Of a DNA stretch of 64,000 bases, positions 56,034-64,000 are shown piece by piece; within the stretch, counting starts at the first letter, position 1, and the number at the start of each line of letters is the position of its first letter. Origin of the DNA: Bacteroidia bacterium (GTDB taxonomy: Bacteria > Bacteroidota > Bacteroidia > NS11-12g > UBA9320); assembly GCA_020053795.1 (NCBI GenBank), contig JAGVMN010000016.1, forward strand, positions 20,848-84,847, given 5' to 3'. A model generated the notes under the pieces. That model did not search any database and was not told where the DNA came from. It saw only the letters and a list, made by a program, of their open reading frames with translations. The translations under genes were made by a program, and so were the position numbers.

Positions 56034-56608
56034 GTTGAAGTTGATATGTCAAAGATACGAGTTGAAAGCAAATCACAACTCGCTGGAAGGGTATAGTAAT
56101 CCTGATTCGGTTGAAGTTGATATGTCAAAGATACGAGTTGAAAGCAAATCACAACGTTAAATTCTTCCTCGTTCACTTCAGCCGGGTTGAAGTTGATATG
56201 TCAAAGATACGAGTTGAAAGCAAATCACAACTCCTCGTCGTTCACAGGTTGCAGGCTGGTGTTGAAGTTGATATGTCAAAGATACGAGTTGAAAGCAAAT
56301 CACAACGGGACAATTACGAAGCATTCAAAGCCAAAGTTGAAGTTGATATGTCAAAGATACGAGTTGAAAGCAAATCACAACGGGTTCGCAACCTGAACGG
56401 CTTTCTCTTTGTTGAAGTTGATATGTCAAAGATACGAGTTGAAAGCAAATCACAACACGGATGGTGATTTTACGGATGGGGATGCGGTTGAAGTTGATAT
56501 GTCAAAGATACGAGTTGAAAGCAAATCACAACGTCAACCTTGTAAACCTGTCTGAGTTCAGTGTTGAAGTTGATATGTCAAAGATACGAGTTGAAAGCAA
56601 ATCACAAC
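56034..56608 (-). CRISPR. Type II-C CRISPR array: eight identical 46-bp repeats, seven spacers
   Basis: Repeats start at 56034, 56110, 56186, 56261, 56336, 56411, 56487 and 56563, each 46 bases and identical by eye. Spacers are 29 or 30 bases (30, 30, 29, 29, 29, 30, 30). On the minus strand the repeat begins GTTGTGATTTGCTTTCAA and ends ATCAACTTCAAC. This orientation pairs with both tracrRNA modules, so crRNAs should be read on the minus strand, toward the terminator at 55932. Positions 23-30 of every minus-strand repeat are TATCTTTG, a perfect -7 box, with TTG at positions 2-4. No degenerate end repeat shows which end is old. Confidence 0.96.
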
Positions 56609-57324
56609 ATTGAATTGGAGGAGAAGCTGACAGAGATTAACACTATACGGAACGCAGAAAATAAGAATTTAGTGGGAGAACAAGTAAACGCATGTTTAGT
56701 AGGGGATAGTTTATAATTGCCATACGAAAACGATACCGATTTTGATGGCTGTGGCTCATGGACCGAAGTCCAGCCGGACTCTGAACGGGTGGAGAAACTG
56801 GCAAACACGGTATGTCACCTGAACTAAAAAGTGCAGAACACTAAAAGGGTGATGCGGAAAACGGCTGACTGGACAAAGCAGGTGAGTGTAAGAAAGACTT
56901 ATGCTCCCATAGCTTTTGTGAGGTCTTTTATATTTGCAGGGTAGTTACTTTACTATTTTTTACAAGTGGTGTAGGGGCTCCGTCGTTTTTCGTTACAGAT
57001 GGCAGTATATCGGTGGTGGGGTTTGTGAACCAAATAATGACCTACCTTATTATCAGCCCGAAGATATCGGAAACACTGGATAAGGCGAAATAATTTGAAG
57101 GACGCGAAAAACCTTAGATACTTGTATTTTCTCAACCGGCAGGTTTTCTTAAACATTGTGGTATCTTCTCAAACAATTACTTTGTGATTCATAAAATTAA
57201 CCGGAATTGAGGGATTTGGTGTGTTAAATCACCCAACCATAAATGGAAGATAATGCTTTTTCTATTTCATTTTTACAAATGTCTTGTTAGTTTCACCCCG
57301 TTAAACAGATCATCAATATAAGGT
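56609..57324. other. Leader-side flank with coding-like fragments, no intact gene
   Basis: If the array is read on the minus strand, this 716-base stretch is its leader side. No typical AT-rich leader is obvious. Plus-strand frames give short protein-like pieces ending in stops: IELEEKLTEINTIRNAEN directly after the last repeat, TDFDGCGSWTEVQPDSER and VEKLANTVCHLN around 56730-56826, and FFVTDGSISVVGFVNQIM with SPKISETLDKAK around 56985-57092. They resemble pieces of a broken mobile or phage gene, but I cannot name a family. The first 30 bases could also be a last spacer without its closing repeat. The rest should include the promoter of the metallophosphoesterase gene. Confidence 0.35.
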
Positions 57325-59082
57325 ATGGAAAATTTTAAGCCCCGAAAAATGGTGGGTTGGTTTGATATAAACCAGCTTGCGGGTACAGCCATTAGAGCCA
57401 TCTTGTCTTCGGTATTTGGATCTTATGCCGACAAACGCGAAACAATAGCATCTATCAGCAAGGTCGAATTTTATGATGCCAACAGGGAAGGCGGGGAATT
57501 TTGGCTCGATTACATGGCTGACACCGGCGATGGATTCGACGCGACCTTCACTATGATGAAGTTGATTGCTGCTGATCATATCATTGTGCATTCAAATGAA
57601 GAATCCAAATTTTTACCGCGTGCAAAAGTGGTTATTTTTGGTGGCGATCAGGTGTATCCGACTCCATCAAGGGAGCTTTATCAGGATCGTTTCATTGGCC
57701 CGTTGAAAGCTGCTGCTCTTTATGAAGAAGGAGACAAACAGTCCGATTTATATGTGGTTCCGGGAAACCACGACTGGTATGACGGTTTAACCAATTTCGT
57801 AAAAATATTTTGCAATAAACGATCTATCGGTAGTTTTCAAACACGGCAAAACAGAAGCTATTTCGCTATTAGACTTACAGATAATACCTGGCTTTGGGCA
57901 ATAGACATTCAGTTGGAAGCAGATATAGACGGACCCCAACTCAATTATTTCGATGAAGTGGCAACCGGCGAGATGCAAAAAGGCGATAAGGTAATTTTGT
58001 GTACAGCAGAGCCAAGTTGGGTTTACAATACTTCGAAAAGAGTAGATACATCATATATTAATCTGGAGTATTTTGAAAAAGAATGTATTTTAGAGAAGGG
58101 GTTGGAACAAATTCTGACTTTGGCAGGTGATCTTCACCACTATGCCCGTTACTCGCAGTTGACCGAAAATGGTGGCGAAAAACATAAGATTACCTCCGGA
58201 GGTGGCGGTGCCTTTATGCACCCAACCCACAACCTGCCGGAAACCCTGATCAATATGAATGATGGTGATTACGAATTAAAAAAAACATTTCCATCGAAAA
58301 AAGCTTCGCGAAGAATGGCTTTCGGCAATGTCTTTTTCCCGCTTAGAAACCGTTCTTTTGGATTTTTTCTTGCGGCCATAAATTTGTTTCTTGGTTGGGC
58401 CATGCGAATTTCCAGTAGCTTCGATACCATTGCCGTTGATATTCTGGATCAGTTAAAAAATTTCAAAGGCGTTGAAATTCAAGGTAATTATTTCGACAAA
58501 TTCCAAACCGTTAACCTATCAGATATTGAAATCGTGCAAAGTCGTATTTTCAACACTTTCACCAACAGCATACCTGCCATGTTTATTTTACTCATTTTCG
58601 CTTATGGCTTTTATAAATTTTGCGACACCAATTCTTCGAAACTTAAATATATGGGTGCTGCCGGACTTATTCATGGTATTCTGCATATTATGCTCATGCT
58701 CTTTTCTCTCGGTATTTTCACCTATTTCAACTATTCTATTTTAGACATAACAGGAAATCTTAGCTCTACTATAATGGTCTCTCTGGAAACATTTTTTATC
58801 GGTGGCTTTCTTTCAGGATTGCTCATGGGCGTCTATTTAATGTTCTGCAACCTACTCTTTGGGATACACGACAATGAAACTTTCTCTGCTTTGAAAATTG
58901 AAGGGAATAAAAACTTTTTAAGAATGCATTTTAAAGACAATATATTGACAATTTATGCCGTAGGACTTAAGAAAATTGCTCGATGGAAAGTGGACAAAGA
59001 TTGTTTTAAGACAGACGATGTGATCAGCCCGATTCTTATAGAAGACCCAATTGTAATTGATTTAAAAAGTTCTTCTTTATAA
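57325..59082 (+). CDS. Membrane-anchored calcineurin-like metallophosphoesterase
   Basis: The 585-residue protein has metallophosphoesterase motifs: MADTGDGFDATFTM near residue 66, KVVIFGGDQVYPTPS near 106, VVPGNHDWYDGL near 147 and TLAGDLHHYARYSQL near 269, then HKITSGGGGAFMHPTH. From about residue 350 on there are about four hydrophobic helices (SFGFFLAAINLFLGWAMRI, AMFILLIFAYGFYKF, LIHGILHIMLMLFSLGIFTY, ETFFIGGFLSGLLMGVYLMF) and a small C-terminal domain. The phosphatase domain thus comes first and the membrane part second. Substrate is unknown. Its 3' end overlaps the convergent glycosylase gene by 6 bases. Confidence 0.8.
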   Translation: MENFKPRKMVGWFDINQLAGTAIRAILSSVFGSYADKRETIASISKVEFYDANREGGEFWLDYMADTGDGFDATFTMMKLIAADHIIVHSNEESKFLPRAKVVIFGGDQVYPTPSRELYQDRFIGPLKAAALYEEGDKQSDLYVVPGNHDWYDGLTNFVKIFCNKRSIGSFQTRQNRSYFAIRLTDNTWLWAIDIQLEADIDGPQLNYFDEVATGEMQKGDKVILCTAEPSWVYNTSKRVDTSYINLEYFEKECILEKGLEQILTLAGDLHHYARYSQLTENGGEKHKITSGGGGAFMHPTHNLPETLINMNDGDYELKKTFPSKKASRRMAFGNVFFPLRNRSFGFFLAAINLFLGWAMRISSSFDTIAVDILDQLKNFKGVEIQGNYFDKFQTVNLSDIEIVQSRIFNTFTNSIPAMFILLIFAYGFYKFCDTNSSKLKYMGAAGLIHGILHIMLMLFSLGIFTYFNYSILDITGNLSSTIMVSLETFFIGGFLSGLLMGVYLMFCNLLFGIHDNETFSALKIEGNKNFLRMHFKDNILTIYAVGLKKIARWKVDKDCFKTDDVISPILIEDPIVIDLKSSSL

Positions 59083-59709
59083 TCGCTCTTCAGAAGACTC
59101 TTTCAATGGGGCTTCAATTTGCCCGATTGAAACATTAGAACTTGCAGCCTTGCAAAAAAAACGATACTGCAGCAAAGCATCATTCCCTGCATAGCCCACT
59201 CCAATTCGGGCCGATGAAATAAAAACCGGTTTCAGCTTTGTATTCTCAATCCAAACCTGATCTCCCAGCAGCGACAACCCATTTTGCTTTTTCCCCAGAC
59301 CCATTGCCTTTGTAAGTTTTCCGGGGCCATTGCAAAGTTGATTGACATCACAAATTCCCCGTCGTATCTTCATAATATCAACGCCGAGACTTGGTTCCAA
59401 CTCTCTGATAAGGACAGCGTGAGGATCGCCCACTACATTGGAAACCACATTGAAAAGGTAATGTATGCCATAACATAAATAGATATAAGCCACACCTCCG
59501 GCCTTGTACATTACTTCTGTTCTGGCAGTTCTTCTGTTTCCGTAAGCATGACAAGCCTTATCCGCAATCCCGCAATAGGCTTCGGTTTCTGTTATAATCC
59601 CGGAGGTAATGCCTTCTTCATTTTTTGTAAAAAGTGCTTTTCCCAAAAGGTCTTTGGCCAATTGAACAGTATCGGGGTTTTGATAAAAATCGAGTGGGAG
59701 TTTGTCCAT
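59077..59709 (-). CDS. 3-methyladenine DNA glycosylase (AAG/MPG family)
   Basis: The 210-residue protein starts at the ATG at 59709, one base after the priA stop; a start at 59733 would overlap priA. Family motifs are LGKALFTKNEEGITSGIITE, TEAYCGIADKACHAYGNRRT, GVAYIYLCYGIHYLFNVV (intercalating Tyr and catalytic region) and VLIRELEP, then NGPGKLTKAMGL. It removes alkylated and deaminated purines in base excision repair. It lies immediately downstream of priA on the same strand and is probably co-transcribed with it. Confidence 0.92.
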   Translation of the reverse strand: MDKLPLDFYQNPDTVQLAKDLLGKALFTKNEEGITSGIITETEAYCGIADKACHAYGNRRTARTEVMYKAGGVAYIYLCYGIHYLFNVVSNVVGDPHAVLIRELEPSLGVDIMKIRRGICDVNQLCNGPGKLTKAMGLGKKQNGLSLLGDQVWIENTKLKPVFISSARIGVGYAGNDALLQYRFFCKAASSNVSIGQIEAPLKESSEERL

Positions 59710-59710
59710 T

Positions 59711-62185
59711 TCAGTACGGATCAACATCGGCATGAACGTAAACCGATTTATAATCTTTTATCTCGTTGAAAATCATGATTTGTTGCCTGATCCAATTCTT
59801 GGTGTTACTGATCCCTTTGGCTTCATTATCAATTTTAATAAGCATGTCTTTGAGATAATAATTTCGTATTCTCCCCACGGAAGGTGTTTGTGGTCCTAAA
59901 ACTCCGGAACCCAATACTAACCGCAATTTACTATATAAATGTTCAGACGCTTTCTGAAGGAGGTTGTAGTCTTTATGGCGAAGGGTTAACTTTATCAATC
60001 GGGAAAAGGGCGGATAATTGAATTTGTGACGCTCCGCGATTTCAGAGCCATAGAATTCTTTGAAATCATGTGCCAAAACCTGATGGATTACGGGGTGATC
60101 AGGTTTGTAGGTTTGTATGATAACTTTGCCGGGCTTGTCTCTTCTGCCGGCCCTGCCCGCTACCTGAACCATTAGTTGAAAAGCTCTTTCGGCTGCTCGA
60201 AAATCAGGGAAACTGATCATCTGATCGGCATGCATGATACCCACCAAACGCACGTTGTCAAAATCCAGACCTTTAGCCACCATCTGCGTTCCAATCAATA
60301 TTTTGACAACGCCCTGTTTATAATCCGATATAATTCTTTGATGTCCGGTTTTTGTTCTGGTTGTATCGTAATCCATTCTGCCGACAGGCACTTCGGGTAA
60401 AAACATTTTTACCTCATCTTCCAATCTTTCGGTACCGTATCCTTCCATCAGCAAATGAGTACTTCCGCAGGCCGGGCATCGCTCTACAGGTTCTCTGGTA
60501 TAGCCGCAATAGTGGCATCGTAGCCTGTTAGAACTTTTATAATAAGTAAGGGTAATGTCACAATTAACACAAGTTGGCGACCATGAACAATCGCCGCATG
60601 TGGTCACCGGCACATACCCCTTTCTGTTGAGAAAGAGTATGACTTGTTCGCCACCTTTGAGCGTTTCCTGAATTTCATTCAACATAGTTTTGGAAAACAG
60701 ACCTTTCAACAACTTTTTTCGCTTCTCCTCCTTCATGTCAACCACTTCTATTTCCGGAAGTTTGATGCCACCAAAACGTTCGCTCAATTGTGCATATCCG
60801 TATTTTCGACTCAAAACATTGTGATAGGATTCAAGACTGGGCGTAGCCGTTCCCAATAAGGTCTTGGCTTTAAAGAATGAAGCGAGCATGATGGCCGCAT
60901 CTCTTCCGTTGTATCTGGGTGCAGGTTCGTATTGCTTATAAGAGTTCTCATGTTCCTCATCCACGATCACCAGACCAAGATTGACAAACGGCATGAATAC
61001 CGCACTTCTGGGGCCTAAAATTACGTCCGCATTGGAATTTGCCACTGCATTCCAAATTTCAACTCTTTCATTAGAATTGAAACGTGAATGGGAAACCACT
61101 GCCCTATTGCCAAATTGCTGTTTCACCCTATCTATCAATTGTGTTGTCAGAGCAATTTCAGGTACAAGATACAGAACCTGCTTTCCTTTGGCCAGAGTAT
61201 CTTCAATCAACTTAAAGTAAATATGTGTTTTACCGCTTGAGGTGACACCCTGCAATAGAACAACCGTTTTATCAGCAAAATCGTTGACAATACTTTCATA
61301 GGCTTTTTGCTGAAATGGAGCTAAATCAATTTTGACTGAATCAAACCCTCTGCTCATTTCAAGGCGACCTCTTTCACTTTTGGCTTCGAGCAAAATTTCT
61401 TTTTTTACCAAAGCTTTCAGTCCACTTTCTGTGACACCCCCGAATTTAAGCAGGTCTTCTTTTTTAATATTTCCGTAAAGTCCCTTTGCCGAAATAAACC
61501 TGGCCAGAACAGCCATTTGAGCCGGAGCCTTTTTCTCCAATGTATTAAATATTTCAAGAAGAATTGTATCATCCTGGTATGCTGGTGCCAACGCAATAAT
61601 CTTTGAATAAAGCGGGCGATAACTGTCTTCCAGTTCCTCTATAAAAAGAATGAGATTCCGATCGTGTAGAGACTTGATGTATTTGTAACAATTCTTTAAA
61701 TCTAAAAGCTTTGAAATTCTTTCCGGACTAAGTTCCTGATCTTTTCTGAGTTGTCTGATGATAATGGCTTCGCGGTCATCCAAATCAAAATCTTCAGCAT
61801 TTATTTCCGGATTCAAAATAATTTTAGTCTCGCTTTGCATCTTCAAACCTGCCGGCAATGCCGCTTGCATTACCTCTCCGGGATAGCACATATAATAAAC
61901 CGACAGCCAACGCCAAAATGCCAGATGGGTGCTTTTCAGCAAAGGAACATTATCAAGGACCGACAAGATATATTTAGCCTCATAAGAATTTGGGGGTGTT
62001 TCTCCAATAGACAGTACGACACCGAGATAAAGTTTGTTTTTGCCAAAAGGAACCACCACTCGGATGCCCTCAATAATCTCCTCGTTCATCTCAACCGGAA
62101 CGCGGTAGGTATAAGTTCTGGGCACAGCCAAAGGAACAATAACCCTGGCAAAGAGCGTGACCCGATCGAATATATCTGATTTCAA
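59711..62185 (-). CDS. priA: PriA, primosomal replication restart helicase
   Basis: The 824-residue SF2 helicase has a 3' DNA-binding domain at the start (ARVIVPLAVPRTYTYRVPVE), Walker A LLQGVTSSGKTHIYF near residue 315, the DEEH box (VIVDEEHENSYKQYEPAPRY) and the zinc-binding cysteines of PriA (TTCGDCSWSPTCVNCDITLT and LRCHYCGYTREPVERCPACG). Later motifs are ILIGTQMVAKGLDFDNV and QVAGRAGRRDKPG. It recognises stalled forks and reloads the replicative helicase. It starts at an ATG and continues into the glycosylase gene downstream. Confidence 0.94.
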   Translation of the reverse strand: MKSDIFDRVTLFARVIVPLAVPRTYTYRVPVEMNEEIIEGIRVVVPFGKNKLYLGVVLSIGETPPNSYEAKYILSVLDNVPLLKSTHLAFWRWLSVYYMCYPGEVMQAALPAGLKMQSETKIILNPEINAEDFDLDDREAIIIRQLRKDQELSPERISKLLDLKNCYKYIKSLHDRNLILFIEELEDSYRPLYSKIIALAPAYQDDTILLEIFNTLEKKAPAQMAVLARFISAKGLYGNIKKEDLLKFGGVTESGLKALVKKEILLEAKSERGRLEMSRGFDSVKIDLAPFQQKAYESIVNDFADKTVVLLQGVTSSGKTHIYFKLIEDTLAKGKQVLYLVPEIALTTQLIDRVKQQFGNRAVVSHSRFNSNERVEIWNAVANSNADVILGPRSAVFMPFVNLGLVIVDEEHENSYKQYEPAPRYNGRDAAIMLASFFKAKTLLGTATPSLESYHNVLSRKYGYAQLSERFGGIKLPEIEVVDMKEEKRKKLLKGLFSKTMLNEIQETLKGGEQVILFLNRKGYVPVTTCGDCSWSPTCVNCDITLTYYKSSNRLRCHYCGYTREPVERCPACGSTHLLMEGYGTERLEDEVKMFLPEVPVGRMDYDTTRTKTGHQRIISDYKQGVVKILIGTQMVAKGLDFDNVRLVGIMHADQMISFPDFRAAERAFQLMVQVAGRAGRRDKPGKVIIQTYKPDHPVIHQVLAHDFKEFYGSEIAERHKFNYPPFSRLIKLTLRHKDYNLLQKASEHLYSKLRLVLGSGVLGPQTPSVGRIRNYYLKDMLIKIDNEAKGISNTKNWIRQQIMIFNEIKDYKSVYVHADVDPY

Positions 62186-62253
62186 TGCGACAGATGGTGA
62201 TGATATTACAAAGAAGTAACAATTGAATAGTTTTCAAATGTAATGGAACTTGC

Positions 62254-62261
62254 TATATTTG
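62254..62261 (+). promoter_or_regulatory. Candidate -7 box of the lipoprotein gene
   Basis: TATATTTG matches the Bacteroidota consensus TAnnTTTG and lies 17 bases before the ATG at 62279. No well-spaced TTG (-33) is evident. Confidence 0.4.
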
Positions 62262-62278
62262 CGGTAAATCTAATGATA

Positions 62279-63154
62279 ATGAAGAAGCACATTTTAACCC
62301 TTATTGTATTCAGCTTGTTAACATTTTCATGTAAAGAAAATGATTTAAGCAACGTCAAAGAAACTATTACTTCCGCACAAGACAATGCCCTCATCGAAAC
62401 CCAGTTTACAGGTGTTTTTGAAGTTACGGATGATGTCGCTTCTACTGATGGGAGAGTAAAGAAAACAGGAGGAACCATATTGCCATCAGGTGCATCAGTT
62501 GTTTTTGAAGACAGCGTTTTCACTGATGGAGACGGAATTGACTTTTATATTGATTTTGGACCTTTGGGGCCTGCTGCCCCTTTCGGGTTGCTGTGTCTTG
62601 ACGGTAAATACAGGGCCGGAAGATTAAATGTGAAGGTTTTTCAACAATATATGACCATTGGCTTGGTAGCCTCGGTTTCTATTTCTGAGGCCGATGCTTT
62701 CTATATTGGCAACGGTACTGAAATGTATCAACTGGAAGGAAATGTTTCTATCACACGTACAGCGTTAGAAATATTAGAAGTAGCAGTCAAGAATGCGAAA
62801 CTAACCGATTCAAATAACAAAACCATCACATGGAACTCTAATAGACGAATAGAAAGAACTTTTGATGCCGGACCCGGTATTTGGATGGACCGTTTTAGAT
62901 TGTCAGATATTTCGGGTCCTGCAAATGGGGTTAATAGAAATGGAGAGGCTTTCACCATCAGTATAGACACTCCGTTGGTTAAGAAAGTTCAGCCGGGTTG
63001 CCACAAAACATTTGTTATTGGCGTTTTGAGATTAACGAATACATCGAGTAATGCTGAAATAAGGATCAACTACGACCCTTATAACAATGGAGCGTGCGAT
63101 GCCTTTGCTGAAGCAGAAATTGGTGGTAAGAAAACAATATTTGAGGTGAAATAA
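62279..63154 (+). CDS. Hypothetical lipoprotein
   Basis: The ATG at 62279 opens directly on a lipoprotein signal (MKKHILTLIVFSLLTFSC, lipid Cys at residue 18), so I prefer it to the upstream in-frame codon at 62243. The mature 273 residues are beta-rich with no motif I recognise (FTDGDGIDFYIDFGPLGP, DAFYIGNGTEMYQLEGNVSI, ITWNSNRRIERTFDAG, GVLRLTNTSSNAEIRINYDP). The later part has a conserved-looking GxDxFA-type end (NNGACDAFAEAEIGG), similar to Bacteroidota secreted proteins of unknown role. It converges on sixA. No function can be given. Confidence 0.75.
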   Translation: MKKHILTLIVFSLLTFSCKENDLSNVKETITSAQDNALIETQFTGVFEVTDDVASTDGRVKKTGGTILPSGASVVFEDSVFTDGDGIDFYIDFGPLGPAAPFGLLCLDGKYRAGRLNVKVFQQYMTIGLVASVSISEADAFYIGNGTEMYQLEGNVSITRTALEILEVAVKNAKLTDSNNKTITWNSNRRIERTFDAGPGIWMDRFRLSDISGPANGVNRNGEAFTISIDTPLVKKVQPGCHKTFVIGVLRLTNTSSNAEIRINYDPYNNGACDAFAEAEIGGKKTIFEVK

Positions 63155-63161
63155 GCCAAAA

Positions 63162-63656
63162 TCAGGCAAACATACGGGGGTATTTTTTCCATAGAGTATC
63201 CCCGTGTTTTATTGTAATATCTGCCCAATGATCACACTTGAATTCTAACAAGGCGGCACCTGAAGTGGGCAAATTTGTGATCAGGTCTCCGCTCAATGAA
63301 TTGAAGAGATAGGTAAAGGCCGGATTATGCCCCAGAATCATCACCCGTTTATAGTCGTCACTCATTCGTTTTATAAATTCAAGTACATCTGATTCTTCAA
63401 ATGTGTATAAGTCAGGCTCAATAGAGATAAGCGTTTCGGGCCACCCTGTTGAATTACAAAGAATCTTAGCCGTTTCGCATGTTCTTTTGGCTACACTACA
63501 AAAAATGATTTGAGGTGTGAAACTCTGCAGCATAATTTGTTTGGCCATTAACATCGTGTTTTTTACCCCAATATCTATTAGGGGTCTGTCTATATCTCGC
63601 AGTGTTACACCATCCCAACTGGACTTCGCGTGTCGCATCATTAATAGTTGTTTCAT
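63162..63656 (-). CDS. sixA: SixA-family phosphohistidine phosphatase
   Basis: I place the start at the ATG at 63656 (164 residues), because the protein then begins with the typical MKQLLMMRHAKSSWDG; a start at 63677 would add 7 residues. The RHG motif gives the phosphorylated His in RHAKSSW, with a second active-site region VMILGHNPAFTYLFNSLSG. SixA removes phosphate from histidine phosphotransfer domains, and Bacteroidota members are of less certain role. The C-terminal region contains a hairpin used on the other strand as a terminator. Confidence 0.85.
   Translation of the reverse strand: MKQLLMMRHAKSSWDGVTLRDIDRPLIDIGVKNTMLMAKQIMLQSFTPQIIFCSVAKRTCETAKILCNSTGWPETLISIEPDLYTFEESDVLEFIKRMSDDYKRVMILGHNPAFTYLFNSLSGDLITNLPTSGAALLEFKCDHWADITIKHGDTLWKKYPRMFA
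63174..63210 (+). terminator. Possible terminator of the lipoprotein gene inside the sixA 3' end
   Basis: ACGGGGGTA and TATCCCCGT form a 9-bp stem (one G-T pair) with a 14-base loop. T residues follow the stem, only 20 bases after the lipoprotein stop. It overlaps the last codons of sixA on the opposite strand. Confidence 0.45.
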
Positions 63657-64000
63657 AACCTTATGTTTTGAAGGCAATATATAAAATTAAACCGAAATCA
63701 TTTCTTTGTTGCAGCGTCATTAGAACTATTCTCATCGCTATCCGAAACTCAAAAAAAGAACAGATCTCATACTTTTGGAATTGAATCACCATTACCTACT
63801 CACATGGAACTGTTACGAAGGATCAAAAATAACGCAAAGCCGATACTCCGCCGAAGCATAAATCTAATTCCGCCTCATTTTCTTCGAAAGACAACCTATT
63901 TATTCGATTAAGACAAGGGCGGTCATTAATAAAAACCCGCGACCGGTCAGGGGCACTTTTGTTCGGACAGCTATGCAGGTGAATTGCTTGGCAGGCACAA
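63657..64000. other. Right-end stretch without a recognised gene
   Basis: About 340 bases upstream of sixA are AT-rich near the gene and show stops in all frames. The last 100 bases are more GC-rich (AAAACCCGCGACCGGTCAGG around 63933) but hold no frame or RNA that I can support. A gene may start beyond the window. Confidence 0.3.

Noticed and set aside
55979..56467. Long open frames across the CRISPR array on both strands (for example repeats of VEVDMSKIRVESKSQ)
   Set aside because: They arise because repeat plus spacer is near a multiple of three and the repeat has no stop in that frame. The repeat/spacer structure explains them fully.

Overview
The window reads as a chromosomal segment of a Bacteroidota (Bacteroidetes) bacterium of fairly low GC content. 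The evidence is an ActA-ActB-ActC alternative complex III cluster, two secreted proteins with Por/type IX secretion C-terminal sorting domains, many TTG/GTG starts without strong Shine-Dalgarno sequences, candidate promoters of the TAnnTTTG (-7) type, and a type II-C CRISPR system with a 46-bp repeat and a very long Cas9. I see no rRNA or tRNA gene. The order or genus cannot be fixed from the sequence alone.

Layout. 1-5160 (minus): actC (cut by the window edge), actB and actA, a quinol-oxidising respiratory complex. 5362-9816: PhoH-type ATPase, and divergently a SAM hydroxide adenosyltransferase, an ABM-fold protein and a large TPR/CAP-domain protein. 9817-10885: decayed DNA with the wreck of a choice-of-anchor I (alkaline phosphatase-like) gene. 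10886-19259 (minus): glycosyltransferase and LpxH-like phosphoesterase, an orphan ParA, a histone H1-like protein, a small unknown gene, parC and parE. 19260-26224: a decayed REP-type transposase, thioredoxin, an M23 peptidase, a decayed four-helix-bundle gene, a sensor kinase, a cyclase-family protein, a GT9 glycosyltransferase and a decayed xseA fragment. 26225-33864: a full phosphate-acquisition block, with an outer-membrane porin O/P facing pstS-pstC-pstA-pstB-phoU, then a DUF47 regulator and a Pit transporter. A 15-bp direct repeat with 30-bp period sits in the divergent control region. 33850-38587 (minus): secreted beta-propeller/FG-GAP proteins with sorting tails, including a truncated tandem paralogue. 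38654-48965: housekeeping genes (murF, XRE regulator, HMG-CoA lyase-like, DUF349, methyltransferase, mltG, dapB, lepB, fmt).

48983-57324 is the most interesting part. A frameshifted lipoprotein gene is followed by two tandem tracrRNA-like modules on the minus strand, then cas9-cas1-cas2 on the plus strand, a bidirectional terminator, and an array of eight identical 46-bp repeats with seven 29-30-bp spacers. Each repeat carries a perfect Bacteroidota -7 promoter box on the minus strand, which would let every crRNA be transcribed from its own repeat. Cas9 has an intact RuvC site, but in HNH the acidic residue just before the catalytic His is Ala. 57325-63656: a membrane-anchored metallophosphoesterase, 3-methyladenine DNA glycosylase, priA, a lipoprotein and sixA.

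At least six decayed or truncated genes are scattered between intact operons, which points to ongoing gene erosion in accessory positions.
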